Shown here one piece after another: positions 1 through 6,337 of a stretch of DNA of 64,000 nt (position 1 is its first letter; each line of letters starts with the position of its first letter). The notes under the pieces are model-generated. The model saw only the letters and a program-made list of their open reading frames with translations, searched no databases and was not told the origin of the DNA. The position numbers were made by a program, and so were the translations under genes. Source of the DNA: JAUIJL01 sp965366625 (GTDB lineage: Bacteria; Acidobacteriota; Thermoanaerobaculia; Multivoradales; J023); the NCBI GenBank assembly GCA_965366625.1, contig CBDUGP010000030.1:1-64000 (forward strand), given 5' to 3'.

Positions 1-146
1 GACGCCCGCAGGCCATCCGGCCGACGCCCGCGAAGGCATTTCTGGATGGACCCTAGCTAACAGCATAAGGCTTCTGGGGTTGAATCGGGAGGAATTCCCT
101 CGAACGCGGTGTCGCGATCACGGGAGGATTCAGTTATGGGAGAGTT
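1..146. other. Left-edge sequence without a recognisable gene
   Basis: This stretch lies downstream of the small minus-strand gene. I see a repeated GACGCCCGC near positions 1-9 and 24-32 but no convincing coding frame, RNA gene or strong terminator. It may be the 3' flank of a neighbouring gene outside the window. Confidence 0.4.
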
Positions 147-503
147 TCACTGAGCTTTTTGCTGCGGTGCCGGTACCGAAACGTGATAGTTGAATTCCCT
201 GCTGGTGGTTCCGAATTGAAAGTTGACCTGCCAACCGAGATGCGGCTTTTCTTGTGGAGGAAGCACCCTGCCACTATTTGGATGCCTCTCATGCCAGGAC
301 CGAGTCGCCGTATCGATGACGGAGTAGCTCGCAACCCAAATGGCAGGCGCACCATAATCCCATCGATTCCCCACGTTATTGTTGAGAATGGTGACCTCTC
401 CGGCCTCGAATTGTTGGATGAATCCTCCTGGTTCTTTGGCGTCGAATCGCTTGTTGGCTTCGATCAATGCTTCCTTGAGATCGTCTTCGTAGATTGTTGG
501 CAT
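147..503 (-). CDS. Small conserved-looking hypothetical protein (118 aa)
   Basis: I do not recognise the family. The protein begins MPTIYEDDLKEALIEANKRF, has a charged probably helical N-terminus, then a middle part rich in beta-type residues (about 33-65, with VTILNNNVGNRWDYG), and ends in SVPAPQQKAQ. There is no signal peptide or membrane segment, so it is probably cytosolic. The start is supported by GAGGAG six bases before the ATG. Composition looks like a real protein, while the overlapping plus-strand frame is Arg/Pro-rich and lacks a good ribosome site. It is divergent from, and about 750 bp away from, the PatA/PatG-like operon, so no functional link can be claimed. Confidence 0.6.
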   Translation of the reverse strand: MPTIYEDDLKEALIEANKRFDAKEPGGFIQQFEAGEVTILNNNVGNRWDYGAPAIWVASYSVIDTATRSWHERHPNSGRVLPPQEKPHLGWQVNFQFGTTSREFNYHVSVPAPQQKAQ

Positions 504-920
504 GAGAGTCTCCTCGGTGCTTAGTTAGGGCCCATCCAGAAATGGATTCTCGGTGGGTCGGCGCGGCGACCTGCGCGCGTCGCTCCGAACTCGCGCCACC
601 GCTGCGATACCGTCGCAAAGTGCTGATGTGTAGGAGCTTAAGCCGATCTATGTGCTGTATCGCTCAGACACGCTCGCTTTCCGTGCTCAGAGCGCCGCGC
701 CTTCCCGACCTTCGAAAAGGCCAAAACTGGACGGGCTCTAGTTAAGGAAAGACTGCCTGAAGCCGACAAACGAGTGGTGTTTCCGATCCGATCTCGCGAC
801 AATGTCTGTGTCGATCCAGGCAGCCGTTCCAAGATCCTTTAAAGAGCAAGAACTGTACCGTCTCCGCCTGCCGCCAAAACGGGCCCAGGCTTGCGGATGT
901 GAGACCGAAAACGCTACAGA

Positions 921-962
921 TTGAAACCGAATGGTTTCCAATTTGAAACCGAACGGTTTCAA
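921..962. promoter_or_regulatory. Two tandem operator-like palindromes
   Basis: Two inverted repeats with the same sequence sit side by side. The first, 921-941, has arms GAAACC / GGTTTC around GAAT. The second, 943-962, is TTGAAACCG-AA-CGGTTTCAA with perfect 9-bp arms. Their starts are 22 bp apart, about two helical turns, as expected for a dimeric repressor binding cooperatively on one DNA face. They lie about 290-330 bp upstream of the first gene of the operon. The half-site resembles those of LacI-type regulators, but the four-base centre (GAAY) is wider than usual and no regulator gene is adjacent, so the cognate factor is unknown. Confidence 0.5.
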
Positions 963-1093
963 TCGGAAACCCGCCAACAAGGATTCAGCGGTGGCAAGGT
1001 CTCGAAAGTCCGTGGACGAAAATCACATCTGTCCATCTTCAACGTCATTTGTAATAGAAGCTCTTTGATCTGAGTGACGGGGGAGGTGCTCGA

Positions 1094-1121
1094 GCCGAGA
1101 AGCCGGATCCAGCTTCTCGGC
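1094..1121 (+). promoter_or_regulatory. Stem-loop upstream of the RiPP-like operon
   Basis: A perfect 10-bp inverted repeat, GCCGAGAAGC (1094-1103) and GCTTCTCGGC (1112-1121), encloses an 8-base loop. It is about 130 bp before the first start codon, so it may lie in the 5' leader RNA. No T-run follows, so it is not a typical intrinsic terminator. Confidence 0.35.
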
Positions 1122-1201
1122 CGGGAAGCTCCGGCCGCCGGCAGGCGTGAGGCTTCCGCCGCAGCCTGTTAGGAAGAGTTTTGTTCGAGACCGGCTTTGA
1201 T

Positions 1202-1223
1202 TTGACACGTTCAAAGGTGTCAA
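1202..1223 (+). promoter_or_regulatory. TTGACAC inverted repeat, possible -35 region/operator
   Basis: TTGACAC (1202-1208) and GTGTCAA (1217-1223) form a 7-bp inverted repeat with an 8-base spacer, ending 30 bp before the start codon at 1254. TTGACA also matches the sigma-70 -35 consensus, but no good -10 box lies at 16-18 bp spacing. It could be an operator overlapping the promoter, or a short mRNA hairpin near the ribosome site. Confidence 0.3.
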
Positions 1224-1253
1224 TAGTCATTTTTCACCGTGATAGGAGAGACG

Positions 1254-2255
1254 ATGGATAGTGAAAACATCACCCAGGAGCCCGTGGTGACCGAGACCTC
1301 CGGCGAGGCGTTCGAAAAGTTGGTTGCACCGATGGTGTCCGGACCCATTGCGTGCGCCCCCAAGGAAAATGCAACGAAGGGGCACACACAGGTGGCGTTC
1401 GTTCCGACTCCTCCCGCCGTCATGATGGAGCCGGAGATGCCGGTACCCGGCGTAACACCTTCTGAATGCAAGACTTGCCAGGACGGACCGAGCCTGGTTT
1501 ATGCCCTCGGCCAGTTGTCCTACGATTTCGAATCTGAAGCTCGGCGAGATTCGTTCCGCCAATACGGTCTCAAGGATCCTTATAACCCTCTTGAGATGCT
1601 CAAGCATCTCAAGAGCAATCCATCCCATGCCACGGCGCTGACTTGGACTCTCGTCCAGGAGACCTTGCCGATCTACGCGATCATGCCCATGGGACCCTTT
1701 GGCGCCGAAGTGTATGCGACGTTACAAGATTTCCTGACCGCACAGAGCAAGGGCGGAGTCGAAAGGGTTTCGATTCCTGGTTGGTCCAAGGGCTCCACCG
1801 TGTTGATGAGCGGACAAACCGTTCCACTGGTCGTACCGGAGCATCGCGGCATGTACAGCTGGACTCTCGACGCCCTGGTGTCGGCTGGGTCCGAGGGGGA
1901 GGGAGCACCGGAGGTCCAAGCTGACGTTAAGAACTTCCTTCAGCGGATCTACCACGAAACTCGTAATCTCGGCAGCACGCCGCAGGAGCGGGCCATTAAT
2001 TACGCGGCGTCCGACGCATCCCAACCGAAGGCTGTTTTCTTCGAGGCGTTGAGCAACGGTTTGAAGCTCCGCGATATCCGGGTGGAACGGAGCCCGATTT
2101 GCAACCCGGGCTCTGATTGCCTGGACGTCAAGCTGACCTTCTTCAACCCGATGCGGCGTCTAGAGCAGGCTCTTGAGGCATTCCGTTTCACCATCGACGT
2201 CACGGACGTCATTCCGGTCACGGTGGGCGAAGTCCGACGCTGGCAGGAATATTGA
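1254..2255 (+). CDS. Free-standing PatG C-terminal-domain protein of a RiPP-like operon (333 aa)
   Basis: The first ~85 residues are a Pro-rich linker ending in a CxxC (SECKTCQDG). The rest aligns by eye with the C-terminal domain of the protease encoded downstream: YALGQLSYDF versus YAVGRIGFDF, then THASALT(W/F)TL, (P)IYA, RGM(Y/R)SW and a closing DV..V(I/P)VT/VG.. segment. This matches the C-terminal domain of cyanobactin maturation proteases of the PatA/PatG family, a region whose biochemical role is not established. No protease motifs are present in this copy. The ATG at 1254 is chosen because AGGAG lies five bases upstream; an in-frame GTG at 1239 lacks such a site. I infer an accessory or substrate-binding partner of the downstream protease, made by duplication of that domain. 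There is no signal peptide. Confidence 0.8.
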   Translation: MDSENITQEPVVTETSGEAFEKLVAPMVSGPIACAPKENATKGHTQVAFVPTPPAVMMEPEMPVPGVTPSECKTCQDGPSLVYALGQLSYDFESEARRDSFRQYGLKDPYNPLEMLKHLKSNPSHATALTWTLVQETLPIYAIMPMGPFGAEVYATLQDFLTAQSKGGVERVSIPGWSKGSTVLMSGQTVPLVVPEHRGMYSWTLDALVSAGSEGEGAPEVQADVKNFLQRIYHETRNLGSTPQERAINYAASDASQPKAVFFEALSNGLKLRDIRVERSPICNPGSDCLDVKLTFFNPMRRLEQALEAFRFTIDVTDVIPVTVGEVRRWQEY

Positions 2256-2258
2256 TCT

Positions 2259-2302
2259 TTCAACGAGCCGTTTTCGGACGGTTCGGCTTCCGTCTCGTTG
2301 AA
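2259..2302 (+). promoter_or_regulatory. Long intergenic RNA stem-loop between genes 1 and 2 of the operon
   Basis: TTCAACGAG (2259-2267) pairs perfectly with CTCGTTGAA (2294-2302). Inside, ACGG (2278-2281) pairs with CCGT (2290-2293) and CCG-TTTT-CGG can form a second small stem. It starts four bases after the upstream stop codon and ends before the ribosome site of the next gene. There is no T-run, so processing, stability or partial attenuation is more likely than full termination. Confidence 0.45.
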
Positions 2303-2334
2303 CTCTCACGTGAACATGCCAGGAGAAAATCGTG

Positions 2335-2532
2335 ATGAAAATGCCGAAACAAGCGGCTCCCGTGCTTCGTATTCCCGCTCCCGTCGACCGCGCGACCGGC
2401 CTTGGTGACGTGGTTAAGAAAGTGACGGCGGCCGTTGGGGTCGAGGCTTGTGGCGGATGTGAACGGCGTGCGGCGGCGCTCAATCGTTGGGTCACTTTCT
2501 CGCCGATGGGCAAGGGTGGAGGCGGCGGATAG
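2335..2532 (+). CDS. Small CxxC protein of the RiPP-like operon (65 aa)
   Basis: This 65-residue protein starts MKMPKQAAPVLRIPAPVDRA, then GLGDVVKKVTAAVGVEACGG, a Cys pair (ACGGCERR), a short basic helix-like ALNRWVTF and a Gly tail (GKGGGGG). The GLGD..KKVT...G..xCxxC..R...LN pattern is one I associate with short conserved proteins of unknown function. AGGAGA lies eight bases before the ATG at 2335; a GTG directly before it (2332) is a possible alternative start. Its TAG stop overlaps the GTG start of the protease (TAGTG), so the two are probably translationally coupled. It could be a second precursor, a metal- or thiol-handling helper, or a targeting peptide for the protease. The function is not known. 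Confidence 0.7.
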   Translation: MKMPKQAAPVLRIPAPVDRATGLGDVVKKVTAAVGVEACGGCERRAAALNRWVTFSPMGKGGGGG

Positions 2533-4388
2533 TGGTCTCTTCCAAGCCAGGATGGATGAACGCAACTCCACCGAACGTCGAGTACTGGCAGAGCCTGCTA
2601 CCCGGTTTGCAGACTTTGTGGGAGCAGACTCGCGGCTCTGAAAAGATCACCATCGCCATGCTCGATGGCGCGGCGGATCTCAAACATCCTTGCTTTGATG
2701 GAGCGGATTTGCGTGTCGTCGAGAGCCTCGTTCCCGCCGACTCGTCGTCCTGCCACGGTACCGGCGTAGCGAGCGTGCTATTTGGCCGGCCGGGCAGTGA
2801 TTGCCCCGGTCTGGCACCGGGCTGCCGTGGTTTGTTGATTCCCATCTTTGATGCCGATCCCGGCAAGTCGACGGCGTGCTCTCAGATCGACTTGGCAAGA
2901 GCGGTCCGCTTGGCGCTGCAACACGGAGCAAATGTCATCAACATCAGCGGCGGGCAATTGGACAACAGCGGCCAGGCCACGCCTCTCTTGGCGAAAGCTA
3001 TCTCCGACAGTGCCGAATGTGGGGTTCTAGTTGTCGCCGCCGCCGGTAACGACGGCTGCGAATGCCTTCATGTTCCGGCCGCAGAACCGTCGGTTTTGGT
3101 GGTCGGTGCCACGGACAACCAGGGACGCCCCCTCGAGATCAGCAATTGGGGGCGAAGCTATCGACAGCAGGGCATTGTGGCGCCGGGAAAGGGAGTGCCC
3201 GCCGCGATACCCGGCGGCGGAGTCGAGCCTCGAATCGGCACCAGTTGGTCGACACCCATCGTTTCGGGCATCGCCGCTCTTCTTCTCAGCCTGCAAATCC
3301 AGCGAGGTCTCACGCCAGATTCCCAAGCTGTCCGCGAGGCATTGCTGGCGACGGCTCAGGGAGGTTGTGACCTCGAGCCTTCGCCGGAGTGTGGGCGTTT
3401 CTTGAAGGGCCGCCTCAACGTCGCCGCAGCAATGGGGTACCTCGACCGCTCTTCTTCGACCACCATCGCTTCCGATTCGAAGCTGAGAGAGGTCGGGAGG
3501 GCGAGTCAGAGCCGAGCAGATTCGAGCGAGGTCTCTGCTTGGCCTTTTTCTCCAACGAGCCTCGCCGTGCGAGCCGCGTCGGCAGAAGAGGTGTCGGCTC
3601 TGAGCTACGCGGTCGGCCGCATCGGTTTCGACTTTGGCAACGAGTCGCGGCGAAATTGGTTCCATGGCAACGGCTTTGGAGGGGCCGACGATGCAGAGGC
3701 CTTGCTCGCCTACCTCACCCAAAATCCCACCCATGCCTCGGCTCTGACCTTTACCTTAATGCAAGGTTCAGTGCCCATTTACGCCCTTGTACCTACGGGA
3801 GCTTTCGCCGCCGAAACCTATGGCCGGCTGCGGAAGATTCTGTACTCTCAGGCCACCGCGCCGGCAGATCAAGTCTCGGTTCCAGGGGTCACCCGGGGGT
3901 CCACGAGGCTGATGAATGGACAGCTCCTGCCCAAGCTTTATCCCGATCTTCGCGGCATGCGCAGTTGGTCGACCCGGTCTCTGACCCACGCCGCGCTCGG
4001 TCCACCGCCGCCGAAGGACTCGGATGAGCATGCGCAATATCTCGCGAAACAAGCTGAAGTTTCCAATTTCTTGGGGCGTCTCCACAGCGAGATCCGAAAC
4101 CTGGGTCTGAATTCGTCGGATCGCGCCTTGAGCTTTGCGACGACCCACGCACTCGAGCTCGATGATTTCTATGTTTCGATTCTCGAGCAAGGGATGAGAC
4201 TCGCCGGCCTAGACGTTGAGAAAAACCGACTCGCTCCTCCCGGGGCAGATCTGTGGGATGTTGAGCTGCGTTTCTTCCATCCAGAGCAACGTTTACAAAG
4301 GGCGTTTCTGGTTTATCGCTTGACTGTTGACGTTCGAGATGTCGTCCCGAGGGTCATCGGATCACCCCGCCACTGGTACCTTTTTTGA
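2532..4388 (+). CDS. PatA-like subtilisin (S8) protease fused to a PatG-type C-terminal domain (618 aa)
   Basis: Residues ~35-320 form a subtilase domain with Asp45 (MLDGAADLKHP), His75 (CHGTGVAS), the oxyanion Asn173 (AAAGND) and Ser238 (GTSWSTP), so the catalytic set is complete. LDG..DL.HPCF is the PatA-like version of the first motif. Residues ~350-618 carry the PatG-type C-terminal domain shared with the gene at 1254. No signal peptide is seen, so it probably acts in the cytosol, as expected for proteases that cut RiPP leader or follower peptides. The GTG start overlaps the previous stop (TAGTG); an ATG at 2556 is an alternative, and an upstream in-frame ATG at 2487 would overlap the small gene. 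A Cys-rich peptide gene follows 93 bp downstream and is the obvious candidate substrate. That pairing is inference. Confidence 0.88.
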   Translation: MVSSKPGWMNATPPNVEYWQSLLPGLQTLWEQTRGSEKITIAMLDGAADLKHPCFDGADLRVVESLVPADSSSCHGTGVASVLFGRPGSDCPGLAPGCRGLLIPIFDADPGKSTACSQIDLARAVRLALQHGANVINISGGQLDNSGQATPLLAKAISDSAECGVLVVAAAGNDGCECLHVPAAEPSVLVVGATDNQGRPLEISNWGRSYRQQGIVAPGKGVPAAIPGGGVEPRIGTSWSTPIVSGIAALLLSLQIQRGLTPDSQAVREALLATAQGGCDLEPSPECGRFLKGRLNVAAAMGYLDRSSSTTIASDSKLREVGRASQSRADSSEVSAWPFSPTSLAVRAASAEEVSALSYAVGRIGFDFGNESRRNWFHGNGFGGADDAEALLAYLTQNPTHASALTFTLMQGSVPIYALVPTGAFAAETYGRLRKILYSQATAPADQVSVPGVTRGSTRLMNGQLLPKLYPDLRGMRSWSTRSLTHAALGPPPPKDSDEHAQYLAKQAEVSNFLGRLHSEIRNLGLNSSDRALSFATTHALELDDFYVSILEQGMRLAGLDVEKNRLAPPGADLWDVELRFFHPEQRLQRAFLVYRLTVDVRDVVPRVIGSPRHWYLF

Positions 4389-4480
4389 TTTCCGACTGTT
4401 CACCCGCGGTATGGGCTCGCTGTGGGCCCGGATCGCCAATTGAAAATGTCACCTGGAGTGGCAAACTGAAGGAGAATCTT

Positions 4481-4693
4481 ATGAAACTTCCGACTCAATC
4501 CCTAGCGGTGCATCGAGGTGTCAGCACGGCCGTCACCGGAATCGGTGTGCGGGAAAGTGTCTCGACTACGTGCCTGCTCGGCTGCGTCGCCGGGTCTACT
4601 AGCTGTCTCAAGTGTGGCACCGACGTTAGTTGCTGGCTCACCTGCGGCGGTCTGTCCGCGGCGTGTTGCATCGCCGGCTGCTTTATTACCTAA
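4481..4693 (+). CDS. Cys-rich putative RiPP precursor peptide (70 aa)
   Basis: The peptide divides sharply in two. Residues 1-30 (MKLPTQSLAVHRG... to ESVSTT) contain no Cys, and residues 31-70 contain nine, at 31, 35, 42, 45, 51, 55, 62, 63 and 67, mostly as CxxC/CxxxC pairs (CLLGC, CLKC, CWLTC, CCIAGC) among Gly, Ser, Thr and hydrophobic residues. It ends CFIT. A leader-like half followed by a Cys/Ser/Thr-dense core is typical of RiPP precursors. AAGGAG six bases before the ATG at 4481 is the best ribosome site of the operon. The frame is open upstream to 4385, but only this start has a proper site. It closes the operon, ahead of a hairpin terminator. No heterocyclase, lanthionine synthetase or radical-SAM gene is in the window, so the modification, if any, is unknown. 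Disulfide-bonded or metal-binding peptide is the main alternative. Confidence 0.75.
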   Translation: MKLPTQSLAVHRGVSTAVTGIGVRESVSTTCLLGCVAGSTSCLKCGTDVSCWLTCGGLSAACCIAGCFIT

Positions 4694-4722
4694 CTCAAGG
4701 ACGGTCGAGCCATTGTGTCGGA

Positions 4723-4749
4723 GAGGGCGTCGCGTCATGCGGCGCCCTC
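4723..4749 (+). terminator. Probable terminator of the RiPP-like operon
   Basis: GAGGGCGTCGC (4723-4733) pairs with GCGGCGCCCTC (4739-4749) over 11 positions with one G-U pair and a 5-base loop (GTCAT). It lies 30 bp after the stop codon of the Cys-rich peptide. The following T-run is very short (TTT), so termination may be partial. It also sits between convergent transcription units. Confidence 0.55.
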
Positions 4750-4819
4750 GTTTGATGGGTGAATTGTTGCGACGGCACGTTCGTCGCCGCCAACCTTATG
4801 AAGGGTGGAAGGAGATCCC

Positions 4820-4972
4820 ATGAAAACAAAACGCAGGTCCGGACTATGCCTCGAGATCCTCTTTGAGGTCGAGGATGCGGATCAGTCGATAGAGAGAGTT
4901 GATGTGAATTCCGAGCTTGTTGGCGGCACGCATATAGTTGCCGTCGGCCCGTCGGACGGCGTTGCGAATTAG
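4820..4972 (+). other. Short reading frame with a strong ribosome site running antisense into the regulator gene
   Basis: AAGGAG (4809-4814) stands five bases before an ATG opening a 50-codon frame that begins MKTKRRSGLC. From about 4844 it runs antisense through the 3' end of the sigma-54 regulator and stops at 4970. Ribosome-site quality and the lysine-rich start look genuine, but the rest has shadow-like composition. The simplest reading is the fossil 5' end of a third peptide-type gene cut off where the NRPS locus joins. A short real peptide or chance occurrence is also possible. Confidence 0.2.
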
Positions 4973-6334
4973 GGCTTTTTTGGTCGCGGCAAGGACGGAA
5001 TGATATTCCTGCGAGGTGCTCTGATCGTCATCCGAGGAACCGAAAATTTCCTCAGGTAATGCGGAGGCCTCAATAAGCTCTCCGTCACTCAGCACCACGG
5101 CTCGCTCAATGACGTTGGCAAGCTCTCTGACGTTTCCTGGCCAATGGTAGCGGCGCAATCGATTCATTGCCTCCGGGGAAAGCCCCGTCACCTTACGGCC
5201 CAAGCGCGCCCCCTGCTCGGCGGCGAAATAGTGGGCTAAGGGCTCGATATCTTCTCTCCGATCCCTCAGAGCCGGCATCACCACAGTGATCACGTTCAAT
5301 CGATAGTAGAGATCCTGGCGAAGCTGACCGTCTCGGATCGCCGCTTCTAGATCGCGGTTGGTGGCGGTCACTAAGCGCAAGTCGGCCTGGATCGAGCGGG
5401 TGCTCCCGACACGCTCAAAGACCCATTCCTGCAGGACCCTAAGCAGTTTGGCTTGGACTCCGAGGGGAATCTCTCCCATCTCGTCGAGAAAAAGGGTGCC
5501 TCCTGCAGCGGCCTCGAGCTTGCCGACTTTGTGGCAGACCGCGCCGGTAAATGCCCCTTTCTCATGTCCGAAGAGTTCACTTTCCAAAAGATTTTCCGAC
5601 AACGTTGAGCAATTGATAGCCACGAAGGGGCCCGAGGCCCGGGAACTCGCTTGATGGATTGCTCGGGCCGCCAGCTCCTTGCCCGTGCCGCTTTCGCCGC
5701 GAATCAATATTGTGGAATGGGTAGGCGCGACCCTTTCCAAAATGTGCAGAGCTTCCCGTAGCTTGCTGCTCTCGCCTACCATGCCGTGGGAGGCCGGCGA
5801 TTTCGGATTCCCACGGGATTGACCTGGGGCAGGGGAATCCGTCGGCTCTTTGACGACCTTCCAATGGGGGGCAAAAGCGAGGGCGGCACCGAGCGCAGCT
5901 CCCGTGGCCATCTCCTGGTCCGCGTGACGGAAGCCTGAGCCGGTTGATGATTCGAGGTAGATGGCACCCAAGGCTCGCTCTCCGCGAAGCAGCGGTACAC
6001 ATAGGACCGAGCGGCTCGCCGAGGAGTCCCTTGGATGGGTCGTGAGCACCGGGATTCGACGTTCCAAGACCTCCCGCAGCACTTCTGGGTCGGCTTCGGA
6101 ATCGTCGAGGCTGTTGTCCATTCCCAGCTGAGCTACCGTTTGGGGAGAACTCCCTCGCAGCAGCACGAGACAACCTCGGTCCGCGCCGAGGGCCGGAATG
6201 AGGTCGTGAAGCAGCTTCTCGGCCAGCTTGTCGGACTCGCTCACAGGGTCTAGGTTCTCATCGTCCTCAGGGTCAATGTTGGGATCTCGATTCAAGGAAT
6301 CGAGATCCCGACTTCCCAGTTGGGACTTTTTCAT
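4844..6334 (-). CDS. GAF-domain sigma-54-dependent transcriptional activator (496 aa)
   Basis: Domain order: charged N-terminus (1-30), GAF sensor domain (~35-160, with CVPL.RGERALGAIYLES), AAA+ sigma-54 interaction domain (~185-415) with Walker A GESGTGK (213-219) and the sigma-54-contact loop GAFTGA (260-265), then a Fis-type helix-turn-helix (~455-490, RAANKLGIHINSLYR). It should be an enhancer-binding protein that drives RNA polymerase-sigma-54 after a small-molecule or phosphotransfer-independent signal sensed by GAF. Its start lies three bases after the stop of the S12 hydrolase and lacks a good ribosome site of its own, so it is probably translated by coupling. As the last gene of the minus-strand operon it probably regulates the NRPS/PKS cluster in a feedback arrangement; its target promoter would be beyond the right edge. 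Confidence 0.9.
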   Translation of the reverse strand: MKKSQLGSRDLDSLNRDPNIDPEDDENLDPVSESDKLAEKLLHDLIPALGADRGCLVLLRGSSPQTVAQLGMDNSLDDSEADPEVLREVLERRIPVLTTHPRDSSASRSVLCVPLLRGERALGAIYLESSTGSGFRHADQEMATGAALGAALAFAPHWKVVKEPTDSPAPGQSRGNPKSPASHGMVGESSKLREALHILERVAPTHSTILIRGESGTGKELAARAIHQASSRASGPFVAINCSTLSENLLESELFGHEKGAFTGAVCHKVGKLEAAAGGTLFLDEMGEIPLGVQAKLLRVLQEWVFERVGSTRSIQADLRLVTATNRDLEAAIRDGQLRQDLYYRLNVITVVMPALRDRREDIEPLAHYFAAEQGARLGRKVTGLSPEAMNRLRRYHWPGNVRELANVIERAVVLSDGELIEASALPEEIFGSSDDDQSTSQEYHSVLAATKKALIRNAVRRADGNYMRAANKLGIHINSLYRLIRILDLKEDLEA

Positions 6335-6337
6335 GGT

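Larger units (their letters stand above)
504..1253. other. 750-bp intergenic region upstream of the RiPP-like operon
   Basis: No open frame here has both a ribosome site and protein-like composition. The region separates two divergently transcribed genes, so it should contain both promoters. It holds two tandem palindromes, a 10-bp hairpin and a TTGACAC inverted repeat, annotated separately. I found no clear sigma-54 (-24/-12) element by eye and no confident -35/-10 pair. Confidence 0.5.

Noticed and set aside
159..524. Plus-strand frame of 121 codons opposite the small hypothetical gene
   Set aside because: No ribosome site and Arg/Pro/Trp-rich shadow composition; the minus-strand frame has GAGGAG and natural composition.
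738..980. Minus-strand frame of 80 codons in the left intergenic region
   Set aside because: Its start region is built from the tandem palindromes and there is no ribosome site; better read as regulatory DNA.
3027..3734. Minus-strand frame antisense to the S8 protease
   Set aside because: It lies opposite a gene with clear catalytic motifs and is Arg-rich without a family signature.
4518..4823. Plus-strand frame of 101 codons overlapping the Cys-rich peptide in another phase
   Set aside because: Arg-rich, runs through the terminator hairpin and lacks a ribosome site, whereas the Cys-rich frame has AAGGAG at ideal spacing.
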